Positions 55,509 through 64,000 of a stretch of 64,000 bases of DNA are shown one piece after another. The notes beneath the pieces were generated by a model. It was not told the DNA's origin and did no database searches. It worked only from the letters and a program-made list of their open reading frames with translations. Within the stretch, counting starts at the first letter, position 1; each line of letters starts with the position of its first letter. Location: contig NZ_CP100470.1 in the NCBI RefSeq assembly GCF_030323145.1, forward strand, positions 2,087,001-2,151,000, read 5' to 3'. The translations under genes and the position numbers were made by a program. The stretch comes from Mesorhizobium sp. C432A. GTDB taxonomy: Bacteria; Pseudomonadota; Alphaproteobacteria; Rhizobiales; Rhizobiaceae.

Positions 55509-57785
55509 ATGGCGAACCGCAGAGACAGTCGCATCGAACCCAGCTTCGAGGGATCGCCAAAGGCGAAATCCGCGGCCGGTTTTTCGGTGAACGAGGAGGA
55601 TCGGGTCGTGCCGGCCAATCGCAAATCATCTTCGGCGCGCAAAACCTCCAAGGCAAAATCATCGTCACGCGGCAAGCGAGGCAAAGCCCGGCGCGGCCTT
55701 TTCGGCGTGATGGCCCGGATGTTCTACTGGTGCTTCGTGCTCTGCATCTGGGGCGGCATCGCCGTGGCCGGCATCGTCGTCTATTACGGCGCCAAGATGC
55801 CGGCGGCGACCACCTGGTCGATCCCCGACCGTGCGCCCAACATCAAGATCGTCTCGGTCGACGGGCAACTGCTTGCCAACCGCGGCATGAGCGGCGGCGA
55901 GGCGGTCGGCCTGCACGAAATGTCGCCCTACATTCCGGAAGCCGTCATCGCCATCGAGGACCGCCGCTTCTATTCGCATTTCGGCATCGACCCGATCGGC
56001 CTGTCACGCGCCATGGTGACCAATGTTCTGGGCCGGCGTTTCTCGCAGGGCGGCTCGACGCTGACCCAGCAACTGGCCAAGAACCTGTTCCTGAAGCCCG
56101 ACCGCACGCTGGAGCGCAAGGTGCAGGAAGTGCTGCTGGCGCTGTGGCTGGAGCACAAGCATACCAAGGACCAGATCCTCGAAATGTACCTCAACCGGGT
56201 CTATTTCGGCTCCGGCGCCTATGGCGTCGAGGCGGCCTCGCGCCGCTATTTCGGCAAGAGCGCGCGCGATGTCACTCTGTCGGAGGCGGCCCTTCTCGCC
56301 GGCCTCTTGAAGGCGCCGTCGCGACTGTCGCCGGCGCGGGATCCGAAGGCGGCGGAGGAGCGTTCGCAGCTGGTGCTCGCCGCCATGCGCGACGAAGGCA
56401 AGATCAGCGCTAAGGAACTGGCCTCGGCGATGAGCGCGCCGGCAACGCGCGCGCCATCCTACTGGACCGGTTCGGAAAACTACGTCGCCGACACCATCAT
56501 GGAAGAGCTGCCCGATTTGATCGGCGACGTGCGCAGCGACATCGTCGTCGACACCACCGTCGACCTCAACCTGCAGAAGCTCGCCGAAGAGTCGATCCGC
56601 CGGCTGATCGACGAGAGCGGCAAGAAGCTCAATGTCAGCCAAGGCGCGCTGGTCTCGATCGACAATTCCGGCGCCGTGCGCGCCATGGTCGGCGGCTACG
56701 ACTATTCGACGAGCCAGTTCGACCGCGCCTCCGAAGCACGCCGTCAACCGGGCTCGGCGTTCAAGCCGTTCGTCTATATGGCCGCGCTGGAAGCTGGTCG
56801 CACGCCCGACAGCGTGCGCAACGACGCACCGATCAAGATCGGCAAGTGGACACCGGACAATTACGGCGGCAAGTATTTCGGCAAGGTGACGCTGGCGACC
56901 GCGCTGGCGAAATCGCTGAATTCTGTCGCGGCACAGCTGACCATGGAGGTCGGCCCCGACGCGGTGGTCGAGGCGGCGCACCGCATGGGCATCCAGTCCG
57001 ATCTGATCGCCAACACCTCGATCGCGCTCGGCACTTCGGAAGTGACGCCGCTGGAGCTGACATCGGCCTATGTGCCGTTCGCCAATGGCGGCTACAAGCC
57101 TGACATCCATTTCATCCGCCGCATCACCACGACCGAAGGCAAGGTGCTCTATGACGACAATGGCGGCAGCGCGCCGCGCGTCGTCAAGCAGAACATTGTC
57201 GGCATGATGAACTCGATGATGACTGGCACGGTCGAGATCGGCACGGCGAAGAAGGCGGCCTTCGCCTGGCCGTCTGCCGGCAAGACCGGAACCAGCCAGA
57301 ATTCGCGCGACGCCTGGTTCGTCGGTTACACCGCAAACCTCACCACCGGCGTATGGTTCGGCAATGATGACGGCACGCCGATGAAGAAGGTCACCGGTGG
57401 CGCGTTGCCGGCACAGGCCTGGCACGAATTCATGGTGGCGGCGCATGAAGGCGTGCCGGTCAGGCCGCTGCCCGGGACCTGGAAATCGACGCCTCCAGAT
57501 ACCATCGTGCCCGACGATATTCCGTCAGTCGATAACAATCAGGCGGCGCCGTTGCCTGCCGTGGCCGTCAGCCGTTCGGAGCCTGCTGCCGCGCCGGCAC
57601 CTGCTGCTGCACCGGCACAAGCACCGGTCCGCCGTCCGGCCGAAACGGTCGATGCCGACGGTTTCAACATGCCGGGCGACGGCGGCACCACGGCCTCGAT
57701 CAAGCACCCGGTACCGCCGGGCAGCGTCGGCGGCCCGGCCAAGAAGCGGAAAACCTCAATCCTGGATATTCTCGGCGGCGGCTGA
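55509..57785 (+). CDS. Class A penicillin-binding protein (PBP1A family)
   Basis: A 758-residue bifunctional peptidoglycan synthase. A basic cytoplasmic N-terminus (SSSRGKRGKARRG) is followed by one membrane helix (FVLCIWGGIAVAGIVVYYG). The glycosyltransferase domain has AIEDRRFYSHFGIDPIGLSR and GGSTLTQQLAKNLFL. The transpeptidase has SxxK in RQPGSAFKPFVYM, SxN in AKSLNSVAAQ and KTG in AGKTGTSQNSRDAWFVG. The C-terminal approximately 110 residues are Pro/Ala-rich and variable. It inserts new wall at the inner-membrane outer face. A CtrA box upstream suggests cell-cycle timing. Confidence 0.93.
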   Translation: MANRRDSRIEPSFEGSPKAKSAAGFSVNEEDRVVPANRKSSSARKTSKAKSSSRGKRGKARRGLFGVMARMFYWCFVLCIWGGIAVAGIVVYYGAKMPAATTWSIPDRAPNIKIVSVDGQLLANRGMSGGEAVGLHEMSPYIPEAVIAIEDRRFYSHFGIDPIGLSRAMVTNVLGRRFSQGGSTLTQQLAKNLFLKPDRTLERKVQEVLLALWLEHKHTKDQILEMYLNRVYFGSGAYGVEAASRRYFGKSARDVTLSEAALLAGLLKAPSRLSPARDPKAAEERSQLVLAAMRDEGKISAKELASAMSAPATRAPSYWTGSENYVADTIMEELPDLIGDVRSDIVVDTTVDLNLQKLAEESIRRLIDESGKKLNVSQGALVSIDNSGAVRAMVGGYDYSTSQFDRASEARRQPGSAFKPFVYMAALEAGRTPDSVRNDAPIKIGKWTPDNYGGKYFGKVTLATALAKSLNSVAAQLTMEVGPDAVVEAAHRMGIQSDLIANTSIALGTSEVTPLELTSAYVPFANGGYKPDIHFIRRITTTEGKVLYDDNGGSAPRVVKQNIVGMMNSMMTGTVEIGTAKKAAFAWPSAGKTGTSQNSRDAWFVGYTANLTTGVWFGNDDGTPMKKVTGGALPAQAWHEFMVAAHEGVPVRPLPGTWKSTPPDTIVPDDIPSVDNNQAAPLPAVAVSRSEPAAAPAPAAAPAQAPVRRPAETVDADGFNMPGDGGTTASIKHPVPPGSVGGPAKKRKTSILDILGGG

Positions 57786-57915
57786 GCGGCTCGTCATTCT
57801 GGCTTCAAACCAATGGCGAGCTGGCAATCCGTTCCTCATATGAGAGCTGCGGTGACAATTCGGCCTCTCGCCACCTCCGCGGCATTCGGCTACATCTCCG
57901 GCCGGAGTGACAGAC

Positions 57916-58668
57916 ATGGCTGAGACCGACACCAGAAAAACCATCGTGCTGACCGGAGCCAGCCGCGGCATCGGACATGCTACGGTCAAGCGCTTTTCGC
58001 GTGAGGGTTGGCGCGTCATCACCTGTTCGCGCCAGGCCTTTGCCGAGGATTGTCCGTGGCCGGCCGGTCCGGAAGATCACATCAAGGTCGATCTCGCCGA
58101 CCAGGAAGATGTCGGCATCGCCGTCTCGGAGATCCGTCACCGGCTCGAGGCGCATGGCGGCCAGTTGCACGCTCTGGTCAACAATGCCGGCATCTCGCCA
58201 AAGCTCAAGGACGGCAACAGCCGGATGGATTCGATCGACACGCCGATGCATGTCTGGCGCGATGTGTTCCAGGTGAATTTCTTCGCGCCGATCATGCTGG
58301 CGCGTGGCCTCTTCAAGGAGCTTGCTGCAGCGAAAGGCTCGATCGTCAACGTCACCTCGATCGCCGGCACGCGCGTGCATCCTTTCGCCGGCACCGCCTA
58401 TGCGACCTCGAAGGCGGCGCTCGGCTCGCTGACGCGCGAGATGGCGCATGATTTCGGCCCGCACGGCATCCGCGTCAATGCGATTGCGCCGGGCGAGATC
58501 GACACCGCGATCCTGTCGCCGGGCACCGACAAGATCGTGGAGACGATCCCACTCAGGCGCCTTGGCGCCACCTCGGAAGTCGCCGACATCATCTTCTTCC
58601 TGTGCTCGCAGCAGGCGTCCTATGTGACGGGCTCGGAAATCCACATCAATGGCGGCCAGCACGTCTGA
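57916..58668 (+). CDS. SDR family oxidoreductase
   Basis: A 250-residue classical short-chain dehydrogenase: TGASRGIGHATVKRF (cofactor), LVNNAGISP, catalytic Ser in NVTSIAGTRV and Tyr/Lys in YATSKAALGSLTREM, then APGEIDTAI and GSEIHINGGQHV at the end. The ATG at 57916 has GGAG eight bases upstream; a GTG at 57907 overlaps that ribosome site and is less likely. The substrate cannot be predicted. It is monocistronic and convergent with the MDR gene. Confidence 0.9.
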   Translation: MAETDTRKTIVLTGASRGIGHATVKRFSREGWRVITCSRQAFAEDCPWPAGPEDHIKVDLADQEDVGIAVSEIRHRLEAHGGQLHALVNNAGISPKLKDGNSRMDSIDTPMHVWRDVFQVNFFAPIMLARGLFKELAAAKGSIVNVTSIAGTRVHPFAGTAYATSKAALGSLTREMAHDFGPHGIRVNAIAPGEIDTAILSPGTDKIVETIPLRRLGATSEVADIIFFLCSQQASYVTGSEIHINGGQHV

Positions 58669-58683
58669 GCGCTGACAGACTGC

Positions 58684-59604
58684 TCATTCGGCGATGGTGA
58701 GAACAGCCTTGCCGCTGAAGCTGCGCTGCCGCAAGGCGTCCAGGGCCTGGGCGATGTCTGTCCACGGCACGGTCATGGACACGCGGGTTTCCAGCTGGCC
58801 GGCCGCGACCAGAGCGAGCAGCGAGGCGATGTCCGCGCCAATGGCTGGACCGGATGTGTAGTAGGCGAAAGTCTGAAGCCCCGCTCCCTCATGGCCCGGA
58901 ACGAATTGTCTGAAGCCAACCGGCGTGAGTTCGCCGCTGCTCGAACCGAACATGACGATGGTGCCGCGGGGGGCGACGCGTTCGATGGCATGGGCGAGGC
59001 TTTGGCCGCCGACCGACTCGGTGATCAGAGAGAATGGCCCTTCGGCCAGTTCGATCGACTCGACGACCTCGTGAGCACCAAGACCGCGGAGATCCTCGGC
59101 GTGCCGGGCGGCGGCGATTGCAGTCACCGCGGCGCCTTGCTCGCGGGCGAGCTGGATCTGGAAACGGCCGACCGCACCGCTCGCGCCGGTGATCAGGACC
59201 TGCTGTCCCGCGAGGTCGCCGCCATGGCGCAAGACCCTTAGGGCCGTCGTGCCCGCCACGGGAAGCGTGGCGGCGGAAACGAAGCTGACCTCGTCCGGGA
59301 TGACGGCGAGGCGGTCGGTCGGAACGGCGACCTGTTCGGCCCAGCCGGCCTCGTCGACCAAAGCCACAACCCGGGCGCCGACGGCAGGCCCGGAGCCATC
59401 GGCTGCCGCCCGCTTGATCACTCCAACCACGTCCTGGCCAGGTATCCAGCCTTCCGGGCGTATGGTGAGCAGGCGCAATTCACCGCGGTTCAACGAGGTT
59501 GCGTGGACGCAGACAAGCGCTTCGTTGGGGAGGGGCCGAGGGTCCTCGACCTCGGCGAGACTGATCCGGGTGATGCTCTCGGGAGAGATGACAAGCGCGC
59601 GCAT
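58684..59604 (-). CDS. Zinc-independent MDR oxidoreductase (quinone reductase-like)
   Basis: A 306-residue medium-chain reductase lacking both zinc sites. The N-terminal GroES-like part has HATSLNRGELRLLTIRPEGWIPGQDVVGVI; the cofactor domain has VLITGASGAVGRFQIQLAREQGA (AxxGxxG-type, NADPH) and ends QRSFSGKAVLTI. This fits NADPH:quinone or enone reductases. It is divergent from an AraC regulator across 111 bases with an inverted repeat, a frequent arrangement in which the regulator induces the enzyme in response to a reactive compound. Confidence 0.88.
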   Translation of the reverse strand: MRALVISPESITRISLAEVEDPRPLPNEALVCVHATSLNRGELRLLTIRPEGWIPGQDVVGVIKRAAADGSGPAVGARVVALVDEAGWAEQVAVPTDRLAVIPDEVSFVSAATLPVAGTTALRVLRHGGDLAGQQVLITGASGAVGRFQIQLAREQGAAVTAIAAARHAEDLRGLGAHEVVESIELAEGPFSLITESVGGQSLAHAIERVAPRGTIVMFGSSSGELTPVGFRQFVPGHEGAGLQTFAYYTSGPAIGADIASLLALVAAGQLETRVSMTVPWTDIAQALDALRQRSFSGKAVLTIAE

Positions 59605-59675
59605 GGGAAGCCTTCCTGCCGGTTTGTGACATGCCAGCCACGAACCAGAGTCTATCGACTCCCCGCATCAAAGAA

Positions 59676-59704
59676 TTTAGCTATCACGGCGAATAGTTGC
59701 TAAA
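59676..59704. promoter_or_regulatory. Candidate operator between the MDR and AraC genes
   Basis: TTTAGC at 59676-59681 is inverted as GCTAAA at 59699-59704, with imperfect complementarity inside (CTAT/ATAG). The site sits 12 bases before the AraC start in the divergent promoter and would suit an AraC dimer or autorepression. Confidence 0.4.
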
Positions 59705-59715
59705 AGCCATCAATC

Positions 59716-60525
59716 ATGAGACAGCCGCTCCGCTACCCCTGGGTCAATTTCGATGTCGATGATGTGCAGGCACCTGCGATTGCCGTGCGCGTCGACGTTA
59801 CCGAAACCAAAGCGGAAGTGGCTGCCCATTGGCATCGGAAGGGCCAGCTCGTCTTCGCGCTCGGCGGTGGCGTCACCTGCCGCGTGCCCAGCGGTCTGTG
59901 GATGGTGCCGCCGCATTGCGGTGTGTGGATTCCCGGCAGTATGGAACACAGCAACATCGCGACGGCCAATGCGCGGATCTTCTTCGTCTATATCGAGCCG
60001 GGAGCCGCCGATCTGCCGGACCGGTGCTGCACGCTGTCGATCTCGCCATTGTTGCGCGAACTGATCATCGAGCTGGCCGATCGCGTGGAGGAGGATGAGG
60101 CGAGGGACGGGCTCTTGACCACGATCCTGCTTTCGGAACTGCCGCGCATGCCGGTCCAGCAGCTGCATCTGCCGATCTCCGCCGAGCCGCGCTTGCGGCG
60201 GATCGCCGATGCGTTGGCGCAAGACCCTGCCGACCGCAGCACGCTTGCAGAGTGGGCCAGTCGCGTCGCGCTCTCAGAAAGCAGTCTCGCCCGTCTTGTG
60301 GTGAAGCAGACCGGCCTGAGCTTCGGCCGCTGGCGCCAGCAATTGCATCTGATCGTCGCCATAAGGGAGCTGGCCTCGGGTGCGAGTGTCCAGCAGGTTT
60401 CGGGCGATCTCGGTTACGGCTCCGTCACCGCCTTCATCACCATGTTCAAGAAGGCGCTTGGCAAGCCGCCGGCAAAGTATCTCGCCAGCGTCGCGCACAA
60501 TGGCGGCTCCGCCTTCGTTGGATGA
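59716..60525 (+). CDS. AraC family transcriptional regulator
   Basis: A 269-residue regulator. The N-terminal cupin-like domain (HWHRKGQLVFALGGGVTC; WIPGSMEHSNIA) senses a ligand. The C-terminal double HTH has LAEWASRVALSESSLARLVVKQTG and VSGDLGYGSVTAFITMFKKALGKPPAKYL. Similar proteins pair with an adjacent oxidoreductase or MFS gene. It is likely the regulator of the divergent MDR gene; the effector is unknown. Confidence 0.9.
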   Translation: MRQPLRYPWVNFDVDDVQAPAIAVRVDVTETKAEVAAHWHRKGQLVFALGGGVTCRVPSGLWMVPPHCGVWIPGSMEHSNIATANARIFFVYIEPGAADLPDRCCTLSISPLLRELIIELADRVEEDEARDGLLTTILLSELPRMPVQQLHLPISAEPRLRRIADALAQDPADRSTLAEWASRVALSESSLARLVVKQTGLSFGRWRQQLHLIVAIRELASGASVQQVSGDLGYGSVTAFITMFKKALGKPPAKYLASVAHNGGSAFVG

Positions 60526-60546
60526 TCGATGCGCCTGTGGCAAGCC

Positions 60547-62337
60547 TCAGGCCGGAGAGGGTTCAATGGCTTCGGGGCGCGGCATTGGCTTTGGCCCCAG
60601 CACTTCTTCGACAATGCCGCGGGCGATTTCGCGTTCACCCATGATGACGGTGTCGGCGCCGAGCCCCTTCAGGTGCTCGACCTCGGCATCGGAATGGGCT
60701 CGCGCGATGACGTTGATGCCGGGGTTGGCGGCGCGTGCCCTGAGTACGATCTGCCCGGCCTCGAAGGCGTTGGGTATGGCAAGGATCAATCGCCTGGCGC
60801 CCTGCGGATTCGCGGCGGCGAATACACCTGCATTGGCCGCGTTGCCGGAGACGATTTCGGCGCCGTCGTCTCTGAGCCTCGCCAGCGTCTTGTCGGCGTC
60901 CTCGATGACCAGGAAGGGCAGCGATGCCTGTTTCAGCGCCGCACCGACCAGGCTGCCGACGCGGCCGTAGCCGATCAGGATGGTGTGGCCCGAAAGCGTT
61001 GTGCGTGGCGGTGGGCCATTCTCTTTTGCCGCGGCGGCCACCGAGGCCACTTGTCCGGGCTGCGTCGCCGGGCCGACCGGCTTGGCCTCTTCCGGTGGTG
61101 CTGCCTTGGCGGCGCGCGCGTCCAGCCACGGCTTCATCCAGTCGAGGGCAAGGAACATCAGCGGATTGACCAGGATCGACAGGATGGCGCCTGCCAGGAT
61201 CAGGTCGCGTCCCTGTTCGGGCAACAGTTTCAGCCCGACGCCGAGCTCGGCCAGGATGAAGGAGAATTCGCCGATCTGCGCGAGGCTGGCCGAGATCATC
61301 AAGGCGGTTCCCAGCGGATAGCGGAAGGCGATGACGATGACGAAGGCGGCCAGCGACTTGCCGATGACGATGATGGCCAGCGTCGCCAGGATCGGCCAGC
61401 CATTGCTCATCAGGCTGAACGGATCGAACAGCATGCCGACCGAGACGAAGAACAGCACCGAGAAGGCGTCGCGCAGCGGCAGCGATTCCTCCGCTGCGCG
61501 GTGGCTGAGTTCGGATTCGCTCATGATCATGCCGGCGAAGAAGGCGCCAAGCGCCAGCGAGACGCCGAACAGTTTGGCGGCGCCGTATGCGACGCCGAGC
61601 GCGATCGCCAGCACCGCCAGCCGGAACAGTTCGCGCGAGCCGGTATGAGCGACATAGTGCAGGATCCACGGAATGACCCGGCGGCCGACCACCAGCATGA
61701 CGACGACGAAGGCGACGACCTTGGCCAGCGTGAGCCCGACGACACCCCAGATGCCGTAGCTGGCCGGCAGCGACAAAAGGCTCGCATGGTCATCGACCTG
61801 CGGCTGGCCGCCGAGCACGCCGGCCAACGCCGGCAAAAGCACCAGCGCCAGCACCATGGCGAGGTCCTCGACGATCAGCCAGCCGACGGCGATGCGGCCG
61901 CGCTCGGTCTCGATCAGCCGTCGCTCCTGCAACGCGCGCAACAGCACCACTGTGGACGCGACGGAAAGCGCCAGACCGAAGACTAGGCCGGCGCCCATCG
62001 ACCAGCCGAGCATCCAGGCAAGGCCGGCGCCCAGCGCGGTGGCAAAGCCGATCTGGACAATGGCGCCGGGTACGGCGATGGCGCGGACGGAGAGAAGATC
62101 CTTCAGCGAGAAATGCAGGCCGACGCCGAACATGAGCAGGATGACGCCGATTTCGGCCAGCTCATTGGCAAGGCCGGCATCGGCGACGAAGCCGGGCGTG
62201 TTCGGCCCAACCAGCACGCCGGCGACGAGGTAGCCGACCAGCGGTGGGATGCGAAAACGGTTGGCGAGCGCCCCGAAGATGAATGCCAGCCCCAGACCGG
62301 CGACGATGGTGGCGATAAGGGGCGTGTCATGCGGCAT
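60547..62337 (-). CDS. KefB/YbaL-type monovalent cation:proton antiporter (CPA2)
   Basis: A 596-residue membrane protein. About 12-13 hydrophobic helices fill residues 1-390 (IPPLVGYLVAGVLVGPNTPGF; EIGVILLMFGVGLHFS; GALFAGMI-like FGVSLALGAFFAGMIMSES; SASLAQIGEFSFILAELGV). A linker and a TrkA-N/RCK NAD-binding domain occupy about 445-590 (HTILIGYGRVGSLVGAALKQ; IVSGNAANAGVFAAAN). It exports K+ or Na+ against protons and is gated by nucleotides or redox state. It is convergent with the AraC gene. Confidence 0.9.
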   Translation of the reverse strand: MPHDTPLIATIVAGLGLAFIFGALANRFRIPPLVGYLVAGVLVGPNTPGFVADAGLANELAEIGVILLMFGVGLHFSLKDLLSVRAIAVPGAIVQIGFATALGAGLAWMLGWSMGAGLVFGLALSVASTVVLLRALQERRLIETERGRIAVGWLIVEDLAMVLALVLLPALAGVLGGQPQVDDHASLLSLPASYGIWGVVGLTLAKVVAFVVVMLVVGRRVIPWILHYVAHTGSRELFRLAVLAIALGVAYGAAKLFGVSLALGAFFAGMIMSESELSHRAAEESLPLRDAFSVLFFVSVGMLFDPFSLMSNGWPILATLAIIVIGKSLAAFVIVIAFRYPLGTALMISASLAQIGEFSFILAELGVGLKLLPEQGRDLILAGAILSILVNPLMFLALDWMKPWLDARAAKAAPPEEAKPVGPATQPGQVASVAAAAKENGPPPRTTLSGHTILIGYGRVGSLVGAALKQASLPFLVIEDADKTLARLRDDGAEIVSGNAANAGVFAAANPQGARRLILAIPNAFEAGQIVLRARAANPGINVIARAHSDAEVEHLKGLGADTVIMGEREIARGIVEEVLGPKPMPRPEAIEPSPA

Positions 62338-62476
62338 TGTCTATGGAGCGCCTTTCGGGAAATGTCGGGTGTGCGCCGCCCGAAGCCGCCGCCTTTTTCA
62401 ATATGGTGGAGGGGGTGCGGGCGACGCAACCCGCAAGACGTAAATTGGTGGCCAGAGGCACCGAAAACGAAAGGCA

Positions 62477-62498
62477 CGCGCAGCAAAACCGCTGCGCG
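62477..62498 (-). terminator. Terminator downstream of the host-attachment gene
   Basis: CGCGCAGC and GCTGCGCG form an 8-bp stem with a six-base loop. Read on the minus strand it is followed by TGCCTTTCGTTTTC, and it begins 27 bases after the host-attachment stop. The remaining 62338-62476 interval upstream of the antiporter gene holds no gene. Confidence 0.6.
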
Positions 62499-62524
62499 CG
62501 CCAATAGCGAATTATCGATGAGCG

Positions 62525-62974
62525 TCACGCCGCCTGCAGCATGGCCTCGATGTCGATCAGCGGGCGGTTGGTCAGTGTCTTTGGGATCTCCGCCTGCACC
62601 TTGTCAGTGACTTCCTTGTGCAATTTCTTGCGCATGGTGCCGAGCACCAGCGGCGGCGCGACCAGCACGATGTCGTCGAAGATGCCGTGATGGGCGAGCT
62701 TGTAGAGCCGGTCCGCAATCTCTTCGGCAAAGCGTTCCTTGCCCTGCCGGTGCCAGTCGGTTTCCTCAACCGCGCTGCGATGCACAGAGGGGCCGTCATT
62801 GTAGCGGCCGGGACTGTCGCTGCCTTGTTCGCGCGTTGCCGGATTGTCCTGGTTCATCTCCTGGAAGAGCTGCAGGTGCGGATAGAGATTGTCGCCCTCG
62901 TTCTTCAGGAACAGCGCTTTCTCGCCATCGGCCACCATGACCAGAAGGCCATGTTTCAGGTTGATCTTGCTCAT
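62525..62974 (-). CDS. Host attachment family protein
   Basis: A 149-residue cytoplasmic protein of the host-attachment family (PF10116 type) known in Agrobacterium and Sinorhizobium. N-terminal HGLLVMVADGEKALFLKNEG, a loop with acidic/polar residues (GRYNDGPSVHRSAVEETDWHRQG), and the C-terminal FDDIVLVAPPLVLGTMRKKLHKEVTDKV support it. The fold resembles the eRF1/Dom34 or VLRF1-like group, although family members lack known catalysis. The ATG ending at 62974 has AGGAGCCCGCAA upstream; longer frames lie in the leader. Confidence 0.85.
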   Translation of the reverse strand: MSKINLKHGLLVMVADGEKALFLKNEGDNLYPHLQLFQEMNQDNPATREQGSDSPGRYNDGPSVHRSAVEETDWHRQGKERFAEEIADRLYKLAHHGIFDDIVLVAPPLVLGTMRKKLHKEVTDKVQAEIPKTLTNRPLIDIEAMLQAA

Positions 62975-63142
62975 TTGCGGGCTCCTGTTTGAAGGTTCAA
63001 ATCCAGCCGACGATTGTCTGTTACGGCAGGGGCAGAACGCGTGGCGAAGCGGGAACGTTCCACTTCGTTCGCCGAGATCGCACGCAGCCATATCCAGCCC
63101 GATCTAACGTCCATCGGAGCAATGTCCGAGGTGACGGCTTTA

Positions 63143-63159
63143 ATCTACTAAATTAGTAG
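63143..63159. promoter_or_regulatory. 17-bp perfect palindrome upstream of the siroheme synthase gene
   Basis: TCTACTAA-A-TTAGTAGA lies in an AT-rich patch followed by AATTTAGAAAAAACAATTTTG, about 170 bases before the siroheme synthase start. The perfect symmetry in otherwise GC-rich DNA suggests an operator for control of the sulfate/cysteine pathway operon. The regulator is unknown. The 62975-63326 gap otherwise has no convincing gene. Confidence 0.55.
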
Positions 63160-63326
63160 AATTTAGAAAAAACAATTTTGCAGCTTGGCCGCCTGCCGGA
63201 TAAAAGAGCCGCAGAACAAGGCCTGCGGCAGCAGCTTGAATCCGCCTGATATGCGGATGTGGAATATTTTTCTCTTGGCCCTTTGGCTTGCGGAAAACCG
63301 ATTGCCTCCCGTCAGGGGATGCGCGA

Positions 63327-64000
63327 GTGGGTTCCTTCAGCTTTTTCGCGTCCGCGCCTAAAACTGCCGAATTGTTCCGGAATCTGTTCGTCATGCCGCA
63401 CACCAATCCCAAGCTCACCGCGTTCCCGGTCTTCATGCGGGTCGAAGGCGAAGCCGTGGCCATCGTCGGCGGCGGAGGCGAAGCGTTGGCCAAGGCGCGG
63501 CTACTTGATCAGTCGAGTGCTGTGCTTCGCATCATTGCCGATGTTGCCGACGCCGAATTGCTGAGCTTCATCGCCACGACCGGCGCCATCCGTATCGACG
63601 CCCCCTACGACGCCGCGCATCTCGAAGGCGCGGTCCTGGTGTTTGCCGCCAGCGGCGACGAGACGCTCGACCGCCGCGTCGCCCACGATGCGCGCCGCCT
63701 TGGCATTCCGGTCAATGCCGTCGACCGGCCGGAGCTATGCGATTTCTTCACCCCGGCGCTGGTCAACCGCGCCCCGGTCGCCATCGCCATCGGCACGGAA
63801 GGCGCGGGTCCGGTGCTGGCGCAGATGCTGCGCAGCCGCATCGACCGCATGCTGTCGCCGTCGCTCGGGCCGCTGGCAGCGCTTGCCGCCTCGTTCCGGG
63901 GTGCCGCCGAAAAGCTGCTGCCGAAAGGCAACGCCCGCCGCCAGTTCTGGAGCAGTTTTTTCCAGGGTGCACCGGCGCGCGCCGTCGAAGCCGGCGAGCT
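63327..64000 (+). CDS. cysG: Siroheme synthase, N-terminal part (CysG/Met8-type), truncated by the window end
   Basis: An open frame runs off the window at 64000. The product begins with the precorrin-2 dehydrogenase/ferrochelatase domain: LTAFPVFMRVEGEAVAIVGGGGEALAKARLL (NAD site), LVFAASGDETLDRRVAHDAR, VNAVDRPELCDFFTPALVNR, then the dimerisation region GAGPVLAQMLRSRIDRML. It makes siroheme for sulfite/nitrite reductase. GTG at 63327 has AGGGG eight bases upstream and is chosen; the ATG at 63393 (MPHTNPKLT) has no clear ribosome site but would match a standard N-terminus. The methyltransferase half is outside the window. The gene does not appear in closed-ORF lists because it lacks a stop here. 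Confidence 0.88.
   Translation, partial: MGSFSFFASAPKTAELFRNLFVMPHTNPKLTAFPVFMRVEGEAVAIVGGGGEALAKARLLDQSSAVLRIIADVADAELLSFIATTGAIRIDAPYDAAHLEGAVLVFAASGDETLDRRVAHDARRLGIPVNAVDRPELCDFFTPALVNRAPVAIAIGTEGAGPVLAQMLRSRIDRMLSPSLGPLAALAASFRGAAEKLLPKGNARRQFWSSFFQGAPARAVEAGE

Noticed and set aside
62994..63004. GGTTCAAATCC, which resembles a tRNA T-loop
   Set aside because: No acceptor, D-arm or anticodon stem can be built around it, and it lies in the leader of the host-attachment gene.

Overview
The window reads as a chromosomal segment of a high-GC alphaproteobacterium of the order Hyphomicrobiales, most likely Mesorhizobium or a close relative. This rests on dense small-sugar ABC transporter/oxidoreductase clusters with GntR, LacI and AraC regulators, a host-attachment family protein, a Zur-type Fur regulator, a TTAA-N7-TTAA CtrA box, and short palindromic intergenic elements (GCAATTCC...GGAATTGC; CATGATG...CATCATG) typical of that genus. 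No rRNA, tRNA, CRISPR, phage or transposase was seen. Genus assignment is inference.

Layout. 1-3.6 kb: tail of an ABC ATPase, a TetR/SDR divergent pair (the SDR carries a +2 frameshift), a Gfa-type protein and an amidase. 3.6-20.5 kb: three linked catabolic clusters. The first (3956-11443) has a FadR-type regulator, an enolase-superfamily enzyme, three TIM-barrel isomerase-type proteins and a Gfo/Idh oxidoreductase arranged around a divergent promoter with two matching TGGTnnnACCA operators. The second (11732-16471) is a CUT2 (ribose-type) transporter plus zinc dehydrogenase. The third (16773-20485) is an aldo/keto reductase plus UxaA-type dehydratase facing an unusual double-HTH GntR regulator. 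20.6-23.8 kb: copper handling (DUF2946, PCuAC, YcnI, CopC-CopD fusion). 24-34.8 kb: 6-phosphogluconate dehydrogenase, then a LacI regulator divergent from a CUT1 sugar transporter followed by isomerase, Gfo/Idh and aldo/keto reductase genes.

34.8-47.8 kb is the most unusual part. Nearly every product carries an export signal: an S1 trypsin, a V8-like protease, a MORN-repeat protein, a Memo-CapA fusion, a 1007-residue WD40-caspase, a one-helix membrane protein, a Cys-rich small protein and a Tat-exported caspase-family protein. The last four form a tight minus-strand operon, with the Memo-CapA gene downstream of it beyond a 53-bp-arm inverted repeat. I read this as a candidate envelope-located caspase/protease system; its function is unknown.

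48-64 kb is mostly housekeeping: zur, a macro-domain gene behind polA, a strong candidate small RNA divergent from polA, an M20 peptidase, an RNase D-type exonuclease, small stress/membrane proteins, a class A penicillin-binding protein with a CtrA box, an SDR, a divergent MDR dehydrogenase/AraC pair, a KefB-type antiporter, a host-attachment protein and the 5' part of a CysG-type siroheme synthase gene running off the end.
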